Positions 35,832 through 45,509 of a stretch of DNA of 64,000 nucleotides are shown here, piece after piece (the stretch's first letter is position 1; each line of letters begins with the position of its first letter). Location: NCBI GenBank assembly GCA_012845835.1, contig JABAKD010000019.1:11834344-11898343 (forward strand). The letters run 5' to 3'. The notes below the pieces were generated by a model. The model did not search any database and was not told where the DNA came from. It saw nothing but the letters and a program-made list of their open reading frames with translations. Both the position numbers and the translations under genes were made by a program. Source of the stretch: Undaria pinnatifida. Its lineage: Eukaryota; Sar; Phaeophyceae; Laminariales; Alariaceae.

Positions 35832-36175
35832 CAGCCGGTCGACCCAGTGGTCTATTAATAGTGGTTACACTCGAATACTAGTAGCGTTTGTCCTTGAGTT
35901 CGATTCCCAACGTGATGATATTTGACATTTTTTGCAAAAATACAAAAAAGAAAAGATATCAACTACTGAGAGCGCCTAGCAGCGTGGGTAGGTACAATTC
36001 GACGGAAGTCAACGAGGAAAGAAACTGCTGACTTCTTCTCGCTATAAAAATGAAAGCATGTGCCGTATAGCGGGGACGGGGGAGGAGGGTCCTGTATGTG
36101 ACCCCGGATCTGAGTTACTACTGGGAGGGGGCGCGAGAGTAGTGCGAGGATAATGAATGGGATGAAACAAAAAAA
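35832..36175 (+). mobile_element. SINE-1, complete copy with A-rich tail
   Basis: Head CCAGTGGTCTATTAATAGTGG (an A-box with an insertion), B-box GAGTTCGATTCCCAAC, body GAGCGCCTAGCAGCGTGGGT and a TGACCCCGGATCTGAG block, ending in an A-rich tail (AAACAAAAAAAAA). Confidence 0.85.
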
Positions 36176-36657
36176 AAATGTTTCGAAGGTACATGACTAC
36201 CACACCCAGCATCCCTACCCTTTTCCGGATATTTTTTATATTTATTTGGCCATTCTTCTCCAGGCAAAACTTGTTTACAGGTTACTTATTTTTGGTGCAG
36301 TAGTACATCCTGGACAAAGATATACTATAGTGTCTGCGTCTTTTTTTTTATCAAGTTTGAATTCCGTCGGAAAGAAGGTCGTAGCTGAAGACGTTCCGCT
36401 ATGCGCATACGGTCCGAAATGAAAAATACTAATATATGTATCTTAGTAGAAAATACACACGGCACTGTCAGCAGTCGTGATGATAGAGACACGCCGCATT
36501 TTTTCTAGAGGAGACGCGTCCGATTTAGAAAAACGTGAAAGCACGCGCGAAGCAAAGACAGCAGATAGATACGAATATCCCACCTTCCCGAGTAAAAACA
36601 GAAAAGCGCTACACCAACCTCCTGCATCTGTAAAGCCACCCCCGCATCTATCTTAGA

Positions 36658-37086
36658 CTACTCCGCTGCAACGAGAAGATCGCTCTCCTTTTCTTCGTTT
36701 TTCTCCTCGTCCGCGACCACACAGAGCAATGCGACAGCCTTCTGGCAAAGCACTTCTTCCAAACCTCTCCGCCTGACATGGCTCCATGTCGACGCTTGAT
36801 GCAAGCCGACTTTGCATCCTTCGTCTTCGAACCTCCATTGCCTCTGGGACAGCAGTGCAGTTTCAGCTCCAAAGCTACCCCGAGGCTCGAACGTGAACAA
36901 GGCGTCATACCGGCGTATGTTAGGGGCGTGGCGGCGATGATCTGTACTCGCTCTGCAGATGCTGCACCCGGGCGTATCGCCAGCTAGAAGAGGCAAAGCA
37001 GTCTCCAACAGGCGAAACGTCTGGTGTACGCCACGCTCTTGGGGTAAGCTTGGCCAAGCCAAAGCGTCAGGAAAGTTTTCGGCCAA
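36658..37086 (-). CDS. Uncertain ORF, 142 aa
   Basis: An open frame without a recognised domain. Its C-terminal part (VLCQKAVALLCVVADEEKNE then EKESDLLVAAE) has a protein-like mix, but overlapping frames on both strands are also open and no homologue comes to mind. It could equally be a terminal exon using the CATGTCAG acceptor near 36778. Function unknown. Confidence 0.2.
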   Translation of the reverse strand: MAENFPDALAWPSLPQERGVHQTFRLLETALPLLAGDTPGCSICRASTDHRRHAPNIRRYDALFTFEPRGSFGAETALLSQRQWRFEDEGCKVGLHQASTWSHVRRRGLEEVLCQKAVALLCVVADEEKNEEKESDLLVAAE

Positions 37087-37189
37087 CAGGAAACAGCTAG
37101 CTGTCGAATCTCATATCGACCGTATCTGGCTCTATTACTAACAAAATATGCTTCCCAAATATGACTAACTTACCCGTATTTGGTCAAAT

Positions 37190-38590
37190 TTGATTTGGGT
37201 CTGTGATTAGCCGTCGGAAACGGGACAATAGATCATTAGCTGATTTGGCAGTGTAAAATGTTTTGCGCAGACAGCCTACTATTAAAAAAGAAACGTTCAA
37301 CGCGTGAGCGATGGCGAGCTTTGCATGATCGTCTTTACCGCTGCAAGTTGTCTACATGCCACTGAGCCGCTATTTCGGGGGGGTTAGTTGCTTGGCACGG
37401 GAGTTTTTACGGACAAGTGCTACTCTGTTAGTAGGTTCTTCGTATATTGCGCAAGTAAACCCGGAGGACCTATCGTATTTCGCGCCGAGTCGGGAGGCTG
37501 TACGTGACAGTGGTACGATTTGATGTTGGTCGACGGATTATATTTAATAGTTCTTCTAAACATGTCAGCTGTGAGTTCAATATTTTTTTTGCCTTGTGTG
37601 AGGCAGTATTGATGTCTGGAACGCTTATTCAAATCATCTCTGTGACCACTCAGGTCGCGATTCCGCGCAAGAGTTCGTCGATATAAACTACCCCTGAGGG
37701 ACCGCCAACCAGCGAAGGGAAGGGCGGAAGAGTGAGAGGACTGCGGCCAATGGCCTGGGATGGGAATGTTGATGAGAATTAGGGTAGACCAATATCTGTT
37801 CATGTAGGGAAAAGAGGTAGTAGAAAAGTGAGAAGATGTTAGAAAGGAAGCGGAGAAATAGTTGGCAGAATGCCATATATACCACTGCTTTATGGAAGGA
37901 TGTTCGATTGGTACATCGGAACGGCATCAATCTACGCTATATTGTCGGAGGGCAAAAAAATAAAAATAATACCTGCATGATCCTTCTTTTTCCATTTTTG
38001 TATATTTTCACTAGCGGTTGTGGTATATACGTAGATTGTCTTTTTCTCTTCACGTTGTCTACATGATATTGAGCTGGTATCGCCTCATTTTCCCCGTTGG
38101 TGCTTCTCTGTAAGTAAGATCTTCGTATAATGTGGAAGTAAATACGTAGGGGTTTTCCAACGCATCATCAATGGCGCCTTCCTTTCTCCCTTTGTGAATA
38201 AAGTAATGTCAACGACTCCGTGCAATGGTTTTTCGTTGATGCCAAGTTCTCCTTCGTTTCGCCTAGACGCGAAGCAGGTTTTCTCAATAATTTTGTCGGT
38301 ATTTCTGTTTGTTTGATACACGCTGACTTTTACTTGACGGCACATTTAGCAACAGCGTGTTTCGAATGCGCTTGCCTTGTTTGTTGTATACCAGGTACGA
38401 AGTTTTTCTTCGTTCAAACTATGACCTTCAGGACATCATGTTCGTATTAAGCTCTGGGCATTACTTTAAACTTCAATATGGAATCAGACGGCTATAACTT
38501 ATTTCGTCGAAGTGCTACCCTGCCTTACCCGAAGCATGGGCGCCGGCAAATGCCGGCGCCCATGCGGAGCTCTTGTCCATATATATAATT
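37190..38590. other. No gene recognised; one degenerate doublet
   Basis: The stretches near 37425-37470 and 38095-38150 share a TCTGTnAGTAnG / TCTTCGTATAnTG / AAGTAAA series. Minus-strand ORFs across both give similar YTKnLLTE-type peptides, which suggests a duplicated element remnant. The rest is unassigned. Confidence 0.5.
38534..38565. repeat. Perfect 14-bp stem hairpin
   Basis: GCATGGGCGCCGGC, the loop AAAT, then the exact reverse complement. The sequence before it (TCGAAGTGCTACCCTGCCTTACCC) and after it (GGAGCTCTTGT) recurs around a weaker hairpin at 45028-45105, so the hairpin belongs to a repeat. Confidence 0.9.
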
Positions 38591-38985
38591 ATTCTTTTTT
38601 TGAGGGAACAAGGATTTGGTCAGGAGTTTCTTTCGTCTCGGCCTCAGTATGGGAATATCGAAACTAGAATTTCTCGGTCAAATCGCTTCGTTCGAGCGCC
38701 ATCTTCGGGGGGCGGCTCCAACGCCCCTCGCCCTGCCTTATCCGTTCCGCACCTCGACGTGAACGCGGATGGGGGTTGAGCGAGACAAGCGAGAAGTTGC
38801 AAAAATGTTGTATTTTGAGGAGGTACCCTCGAGCCTTCGGTTGTATCTTGACGTCTGCAGAGCGTGATCATTTCCAAAATTGGCATACTTTCCAAACGGT
38901 AGTTTCTAAAGTTTTGAATGCTTGGGGTGGTAATCTCGAGCGTTTTTTTTTTTACGTCTGCAGAGCTTGAACAAATGAAACACGG
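38590..38985 (+). repeat. Dispersed repeat C copy
   Basis: Same block order as 33905-34285: GGTCAGGAGTTTCTTTCGTC, AACGCCCCTCGCCCTGCC, GAGACAAGCGAGAAGTTGC and CCAAAATTGGCATACTTTCC. Confidence 0.8.
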
Positions 38986-38989
38986 GAAA

Positions 38990-40120
38990 ATAAAACTTGG
39001 CAAGCCATTATTTCCAAATTGGCGTAATATCTTGTCCCAAAACAAAGAATATTACTGTAAAAAAAAAAAAACAGGTACCGCGGTAGGTATCATAAAAGTA
39101 CATTTGTTTATTGAATTTCGGTAGGTATTTACGTACATGGATAGACGTGGCAAGCGCACGCATGACTAATACGAGGAGGTAGTGATTCGATTACTGCGCC
39201 AGAAAAAGCCACACGTTGTTGATTCGGGATTTTCAATATGATAGTTGCTTATCAGTTTCGTGCCGTTTCGGGCTATTGGACTATTATTGGGTACCTAGTA
39301 GTACCTGGGTGGCATTCTTGATGGTAGACTGCTGTGAGCTCTCGCTCGGAAGCTCACTCTTCTCGGAGGTCTTACGCACAAGTTCTCTTCTCGGAGGTCT
39401 CACGCATGAGTTTTCTGCTCGACTTGCCTCTACCCTGTGGTTGGGAGACGTAATACAATTACTGGAAACCTACCCCGCTTAGAGCTAACGAACACACATC
39501 AGCAATACGAGTGGCAGCGTCGCCGGCCTCGAGGGTGGTATTATACGAGTTCGGGCACACCGACGTAGTTTGTACTCGTGCAAGTAATATAGGTACGAGT
39601 AAGAGCACACACACTGATGCTGTATTACACACACGCTTTTTGTCTGACTTATGGCATGGAGAGGGTGTATAAAAACAGGAAATATATTTTCGACATACAA
39701 AACGAGGGAAAAAATCGTTCCTGTTGTTAAGCCGCGCCATGCGAAGGTCAAAGTGGTAGACGGTATCCACGGAAGAAACCAGTGGCATGCATTCGTCTCG
39801 GTATCGCATCGGCGGGTGGTTCTATTCCCCGAGAAGATTCTTTGGAGAAGTATAATAGGTGGTGTGGAAGGCGTGCTTTGTTGTTTTTGCTGTGGTGCCT
39901 GTCTCCGTTGCTGAAGCGGTCGTGTTGGTACGTAACTGACAAATAAAGACGGGTGATCGATATTATAGTACGCAGCTTGCAAAGATGAGTATCGACCCTA
40001 AATTCGTCGAACTCACAGCTGACGTCGTTCGAATAATTTTATAAAATAATTTTGTGTTGCTTCCCACTTGACGTACTTCTTGCTGCTGATTGCTGATTGG
40101 TCATCTCTAGTGAGATGTAT
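38990..40120. other. No gene recognised
   Basis: A 30-bp doublet (TTCTCGGAGGTCTnACGCA at 39359 and 39391) and a copy of the TTGCAAAGATGAGTATCGAC segment (39978; also at 26031) are the only repeats noted. A 165-aa minus-strand ORF (39485-39982) has no recognisable features. Confidence 0.5.
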
Positions 40121-40127
40121 ACAGCCG

Positions 40128-40480
40128 GTCGCCCCAGTGGTCTAGTGGTTACCCTCGAATACTACTACGTAGCGTTTTGGTCCTAGAGTTCGATTCCCAC
40201 CGTTGTGAGGTGTTTGACTTTTTTATTTGCAGAAATGCTAAAAAAGGATCAACTAACAACTAACTGCTGAGAACGCCTAGCAGCGTGGGTAGGTACAATT
40301 CGACGCGAATCGACGAGGTAAGAAAAAGCTGAATTCTCGCGATAAAAATTAAGTCGTGTGTCGTAGTGGGAGAGGGGGCAGGAGGGCCGGCTATGTGACC
40401 CCGGATCTGAGCTATACTACTGAGAGGGAGGGCGAGAGTAGTGCAAGGATAATAAATGAGATGGAAACAGAAAACAGATA
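40128..40480 (+). mobile_element. SINE-1, best-preserved copy
   Basis: The head GTCGCCCCAGTGGTCTAGTG followed by GTTACCCTCG has a near-canonical Pol III A-box, and GAGTTCGATTCCCACC about 50 bases on is a B-box and T-arm. The body follows the family: GCCTAGCAGCGTGGGTAGGT, TCGACGCGAATCGACGAGG and TGACCCCGGATCTGAG. The tail GAAACAGAAAACAG is A-rich. Total about 350 bp. Confidence 0.9.
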
Positions 40481-40869
40481 CAATGCGAGAACAACTTTTC
40501 AGACAAACTGAACCAACAAATAATTACAGCAGTACAGTGGGAGTATTCCGATTCAAGATCACTCTGTGACAAGCCAAAGCAGGCGCTCATTGCTCTTATT
40601 TGTTGTGGGCAATATGTGGCTATTAGTATGCCGGGACATGGCGACTTGACCGCTCTTATGTCCCGAATAGTTAAATCTTTGACGCTCTGGGTACTAACTG
40701 TATAGATTCATCCTGAGGTCGAGCGTTTTGTACGAATTGCGGTTGCATGGCGAATCTTTGCCCTGCGTGAGTAGTATGCAAGAAAACCCACGAAAATATT
40801 AGCCAGCTTAGGCTTTTACCCTAAGCGAATGGAATCGAAATTTCAGCATTTTTTTTCGGTTTCGCATAA

Positions 40870-41195
40870 GTGTTAAAAGGCTTAGTTTGGGTAAGCTATT
40901 GGTTAACCTTTTGCAAGGGGTCAAACGGATCAATAACCCATTAGTTCCTCGACACAATGGCGTCGACGATGGAATATTGACAGGTCCGCCCGTTTATCCG
41001 GCCGACCTGTGTTATCCCGCCGTTTCAGGGGGGGAAAGTGTTATAAGGCTTATTTAACGGAAGCTATTGATTAACCTTTTGCAAGGGGTCAAACGGACAA
41101 ATACCCCACTAATTTCCTTCACAAATGGCGTCGTCGAGAGACCATGGGTTTTTTGGGTCGTGGGTTTGTATCACACCATCCACAATATAATAAAC
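40870..41195 (+). repeat. tRNA-like repeat family, reversed units, left of the hAT-like insertion
   Basis: Reverse complement of the 2512-3940 family: AAGGCTTAGTTTGGGTAAGC, the TATTGGTTAACCTTTTGCAA stretch and GGTCGGCCGGATAAACGGGC (reverse-complemented) at 40992-41012. It continues across the insertion at 43041-43265. Confidence 0.85.
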
Positions 41196-43040
41196 CAAGG
41201 GTGTGTTCGGTACGGTACGTACCGAGGCGTACCGGCGGTATTTACCGCCGGTATTAACGGCACCGGACACTGCGGTAAGTCCGGTTCGGCATCAATACCG
41301 GTACCGGAAACTTCGGTAAGTTCGGTGCGACATCAATACCTGTGCCGGAAACTTCGGTAAGTTCAGTACGACATCAATAACGGTACCGGACACTTCGGTA
41401 AGTTTGGTACAACGTCAATAGTGGTACCGGACATTTTGGTGAGTTCGGTACGCTATCAACATCGGTACCGAAAACTTCGGTAAGTTCGGCACGACATCAA
41501 TACCACTTCGGTAAGTTCTGTTCGACATGAATATCGGTACTGGACACTTCGGTAAGTTCGGTACGATATCAATACTGATACCGGTGGTACCGGTATGAAC
41601 GTATGTACCGGAGCCGGTACCGGTGTCGGTACAATACCGATACCGGTACCGGACACTTCGGTAAGATTGGCACAACATCAACTCGGTACCGGATACTTCG
41701 GTACGTTTGGCACGATATCAACCCGATTCCACCACATTGTGACGTCATCCATGGGAGCTTTGGCTCCACGGGCAGAACTCCAAGCCACACACCCCGGTCG
41801 CCAAGCATCTTTTAGTACGCTCGGTATACCGAGACTCTGAGCACGCATGAGCAAGGGCGCAACTCCCCAGAATGAGGTGGCCTCCAGCAGGGATGCCACC
41901 GCTTCTGGTGGCGGGTCATGTTTAACGTTTGCCAGCTCTCACACACACCAGCACCGGCGGCAGAAGTTATCGACGTGGACGCGAAAAAGAAAGCCGTGCC
42001 GGTGATATTGCCAGCTCCTGTGTACAACTCGCGCACGGGAGACGTGTACGAGTTGCCGGCGGAGACGATCAAAGACGTCGATGGTTTCCCGGTGCCGGCC
42101 GATATTCGGAGGGAAGGGACGCGTGAAGCCTCGTTTATATACTCGATTGGCGTGCACGTCGAAACGATCGACGAGAAGGCGGCGCCCTGCTGATAATCCA
42201 AAGGTTACCTTACCTTTTGCACCCAGCGTATCAAGAAAAATATCAAATAAGAGAAAACTATTGAGAATATGACAACCGCTTATAATTCACTTCAATTTTA
42301 TACCTCAGCGGGTACCCCCGGCCAACACGTACCACCGATACTGCCGGTATATGTATTCAAGTGTGTGCCGGTATCGGTACCGGTACCGGCATGGAATTTG
42401 TACCGGTACCGAACGCTTCGGCAAGTTCGGTATGATGTCAATACCGGCACCGGAAACTTCGGTAAGTTCGGTACGATATCAATACCGGCACCGGAAACTT
42501 CGGTAAGTTCGGTACAACATCAATACTGGTACGGTAAGTTCGGTACGACATAAATACCGGTACCGGAAACTTCGGTAAGTTCGGTATGATATCAATACCG
42601 GTACCGAACACTTCGGTAACTTCGGTACACCTCCAATACCGGTACCGGACACTTCGGTAAGTTCGGTACGGCGTCAATACCGGTATCGGACACTTCGGTA
42701 AATTCAGTACGACGTAAATACCGTTACCGGACGCTTCGGTAAGTTCGGTACGACATCAACACCGGTACCGAAAACTTCGGTAAGTTCGGTACGACATCAA
42801 TACCGGTACCGGAAACTTCGGTAAGTTCGGTACGACATCAATACCGGTACCGGCGGTACCGGTACATGCTTTCGTACCGGTGCCGGACACTTCGGGAAGT
42901 TCGGTACACCTCCAATACCGGTACCGGACACTTTGGTAAGTTCGATACGACGTCAACACCGGTACCATACAATTCGGTAAGTTCGGTACGACATCCATAC
43001 CGGCACCGAGAATACCGGTACCGTACCGAACACACCCTTG
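41196..43040. mobile_element. hAT-like non-autonomous transposon built of a 41-bp minisatellite, with internal ORF
   Basis: The ends are perfect 22-bp inverted repeats that begin CAAGGGTGTGTTCGGTACGG. The flanks are TAATAAAC (41188-41195) and TAATGAAC (43041-43048), an 8-bp target duplication with one change. The element sits inside a tRNA-like repeat whose two halves continue on each side. Most of the interior is repeats of the unit TACCGGTACCGGAAACTTCG plus GTAAGTTCGGTACGACATCAA, about 11 copies on the left (to about 41730) and about 16 on the right (from about 42350). The middle 600 bp are unique and hold the ORF at 41918-42193. No transposase is present. By established criteria (8-bp duplication, CAnGGG ends) hAT is the likeliest superfamily. 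Confidence 0.88.
41918..42193 (+). CDS. Unrecognised 91-aa ORF carried inside the hAT-like element
   Basis: From about residue 13 it reads AAEVIDVDAKKKAVPVILPA, PVYNSRTGDVYELPAETIKD and VDGFPVPADIRREGTREASF, ending AAPC. It is acidic, soluble and rich in GAG/GAC/GTG codons, unlike the repeats around it. I do not recognise the family. An overlapping frame upstream (ATG at 41847, MSKGATPQNEVASSRDATAS then GGGS) also looks protein-like and joins this frame only through a one-base shift or a very short intron (CACACCAG could act as acceptor near 41952). It may be a captured host exon or a small gene of the element. No membrane segment is seen. Confidence 0.55.
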   Translation: MFNVCQLSHTPAPAAEVIDVDAKKKAVPVILPAPVYNSRTGDVYELPAETIKDVDGFPVPADIRREGTREASFIYSIGVHVETIDEKAAPC

Positions 43041-43265
43041 TAATGAACTTTTCCAGACTTTCCCCATGTCGAACTTGAGAAAAACTCTCCCCGGTATCCC
43101 CAGGAAATGAAACCGCTTGGATATTGACAGGCCCGCCCGTATATCCGGCCGACCTGCTATCACGCCGTATCAGAGGGGAAGAGTGTTTTAAGGCTTAGTA
43201 TGGGTAAGCAACCGGTTAACCTTTTGCAAGTGGTCAAACGGACTAATACCCCACTAGTTCCTTAA
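43041..43265 (+). repeat. tRNA-like repeat family, right of the hAT-like insertion
   Basis: Continues the unit interrupted at 41195: TTTCCCCATGTCGAACTTGA, CCAGGAAATGAAACCGCTTG, ATATCCGGCCGACCTGC and ACGGACTAATACCCCACTAG. Confidence 0.85.
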
Positions 43266-43739
43266 CGTAAGCGACAAAGAGTTGATTATGTGCAGGCGAG
43301 TATTCCATGATTGTTCGACCATTATGCGAGTCAACTATGCACTATTTCGGCCTCATTCCAGGGTTTTTCCACTGTTATTATTATGCTCGACTTGTGCCAG
43401 TCTTTCCCCCATTTCGTATGCCGTTTTTCTTTGAACGCCCCATATTTGTTTGAAATTGTGCTTATGACCGGGGGGCCCTGAATCCTGGATACAAATCGCT
43501 CTAATTTGTCCATTTATATTGCGTTTGGTGCTGTTGTTGCTGTTCTAGTGTGTCTCGTCCTCAATTTGAGCGTGTTTGCTCGGCACGCGAACCTGACATA
43601 GGCTCAAAATCGCTATTTCGTTCGACCTATCATGCAAATAATAACTGGTCGAATTGCGCTCGCATTGCGAATGTTTGCCGTATGCGAGAAGTATGCGAGA
43701 AAACCCGAGGCATTCGAAATAGTTGTGAGCTTGTATGGG

Positions 43740-44400
43740 GTCAAAGCCTACCAGCCAATCACGAATAAGCCAATGGGGTCGGGGTTAACAGGCCGTGCGG
43801 GGAGGTATCGACCCGGGAGATCTCATCGTGTTATAGTTCCCGCGTTGTTTGAGTTATAGAGATTCGGAGGATTTCTGAACTGGAGATGGGGCCCTATTTC
43901 CCCGGTGTGCGACGGAACTGCCCCCCATTGGTTGGTGAGCCTCTATCATCCTCCTAGAGTGGGGCGGCGCTGTGGAGTTCGAACCAATCAGCGATTATTT
44001 TAGCCAACGGAGTTGGAGTTTCCACACCGTGGGGGGCCGTGTCGACCCGAGAGCACTCGGTTTTCTTCCCCGGTTTGTCTAATTTTTTTAGATATATAGA
44101 ATGACCTCTGGACAAGGGATGGGACCCTATCGTCCCCAGGTGGAGCTGGCTCTTTAATATACGACCCTCAGCCAATCAGAGATCGGCCGGTCGGTGGATT
44201 GGAGATTTTCACACTGTGCGAGGAGATATCAATCCTAGTGATATCCGTGTTCGTTCCCGGGTTGTCGTAGTTGTATATGTGTGGATGGATTATGATCCTG
44301 GGATGGGACCCTATCGTCCCCAGATGACGGAAACTTCATGTACGATCCTCAGCCCATGAGCGACCAGCGATCAGACATAAGGGCCATAAAAGGGAAAAGT
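43740..44400 (+). promoter_or_regulatory. Three promoter-like tandem units with CCAATC boxes and a terminal TATA-like box
   Basis: Three degenerate ~190-230-bp units each contain a CCAATC-type box (CAGCCAATCACG 43750, AACCAATCAGCG 43983, CAGCCAATCAGAG 44169) or its decay (CAGCCCATGAGCG 44350). They also share a GGGACCCTATCGTCCCCAG block (44125 and 44307; GGGGCCCTATTTCCCCGG at 43888). The series ends in GGCCATAAAAGGG at 44383. This is the arrangement of a Pol II upstream region or an LTR U3 with enhancer repeats. No paired LTR is found. Confidence 0.45.
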
Positions 44401-44555
44401 TTTTACCTTTTCGTCTAAATCTCGAGCCTGAAATTCTTAACTGCCAAATTCTTAGTTGAGTGTGCTATCGCGTACTACTAATAATTATCTATCTACCAGA
44501 TAAGAGTGATCTACAGCAATAAGTAACAGCATTATAATAGCATTCGAGGAATTGA

Positions 44556-44831
44556 ATGGCGAAGGCAGCGACACCGTGTTTCACGCCTGGAATACCGTCA
44601 GCATATATCTCCACACGATCAGACTATGCACACAAAGAGAGCCAGTCTGCGAGCCTCGGATCTACATACTATCATGCATGGTGTAGCAGAAGCTGTGGCC
44701 CAGTGCGCGCTTCTCGGTGGCTACGTAGGGAACACGCAGCATACATGGCCATCCCCTTGCTGGCCCTGGATGCTTGGTTGAATCAAAGCATCAGGAAACG
44801 CACTCGAAACGTCTCTTCGTGCCCAGACTAG
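44556..44831 (+). CDS. Uncertain small ORF downstream of the promoter-like repeats
   Basis: A 91-aa frame beginning MAKAATPCFTPGIPSAYIST, 165 bases after the TATA-like box. No family is recognised and no membrane segment is seen. It is listed only because of its position after the promoter-like region. Confidence 0.2.
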   Translation: MAKAATPCFTPGIPSAYISTRSDYAHKESQSASLGSTYYHAWCSRSCGPVRASRWLRREHAAYMAIPLLALDAWLNQSIRKRTRNVSSCPD

Positions 44832-45027
44832 AGGGCCAGCCTACGTGTGGGCTCGGATATATCCGATCGAAGTATGATGAAGCTCGGAATCGGATTCACG
44901 CAAAAAACGGCAGAAGTAAGTAGTCCACTGTTAGTCTACATCGATATCTTTGCATTACTTTACATTCTACACGCGTAGACTACCATGTGTTATGTGTTAA
45001 CGGCTTTTACTCTGTCGAATGTTGAAT

Positions 45028-45110
45028 CGAACAAGTCGAAGTGCTGCCTTGCCCTACCCGGAGAATGGATGCCGGCGAATGCCGGCACCAATGCGGAGCC
45101 CTTGTAAAGT
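45028..45110. repeat. Second copy of the hairpin repeat
   Basis: TCGAAGTGCTGCCTTGCCCT and GATGCCGGCGAATGCCGGCA followed by AATGCGGAGCCCTTGT match 38505-38575. The stem is reduced to 7 perfect base pairs around GAAT. A 56-bp doublet (CCACTCTGCCAACCATTTCn) follows at 45160-45245. Confidence 0.8.
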
Positions 45111-45282
45111 CGAATAACCTTCCACGAAGCGTAGTTCTTCTCTCCTATGGCTACTCTGCCAACCATTTCTCAATCTCCTTTCTACACACATAAATACGCA
45201 GATCGGCCACTCTGCCAACCATTTCCCAATCTCCTTTCCCCACACATCTATATACGCAGATCGATCACTCCATAATATTTAT

Positions 45283-45500
45283 CGAGACTTTTCACGGGTC
45301 GCATAAATATAACTACTCGCGAGTCGGGCTGGGTATAGGGTCAGGGACCCGATTCAACCCGTGATGTTTGATCACCTCTTGACCCGACCCAACCTCAGAC
45401 CCATGAAATTTCGAAAACCTCCTGACCCGACTCGATCCGTGAGTTTTGACAGGCTCCTGATCCGACCCGCGGGCCGGATCGTGACCCGTGAAAAGCCCTG
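45283..45500. mobile_element. hAT-like element with GGGTC-type interior, copy 2
   Basis: A 218-bp element. Ends CGAGACTTTTCACGGGTC and, reverse-complemented, CAGGGCTTTTCACGGGTC. Flanks ATATTTAT (45275-45282) and GTATTTAT (45501-45508). It is the same family as 27273-27497, with a more decayed GACCCG/CGGGTC interior. Confidence 0.85.
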
Positions 45501-45509
45501 GTATTTATC

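Noticed and set aside
40128-40215. Functional tRNA gene (A- and B-box present)
   Set aside because: No acceptor stem closes around it, and the downstream body is shared with other SINE-1 copies.
41265-43000. CRISPR-like array
   Set aside because: The units are contiguous 41-bp repeats with no unique spacers, in a eukaryotic intron-rich context. It is a minisatellite.
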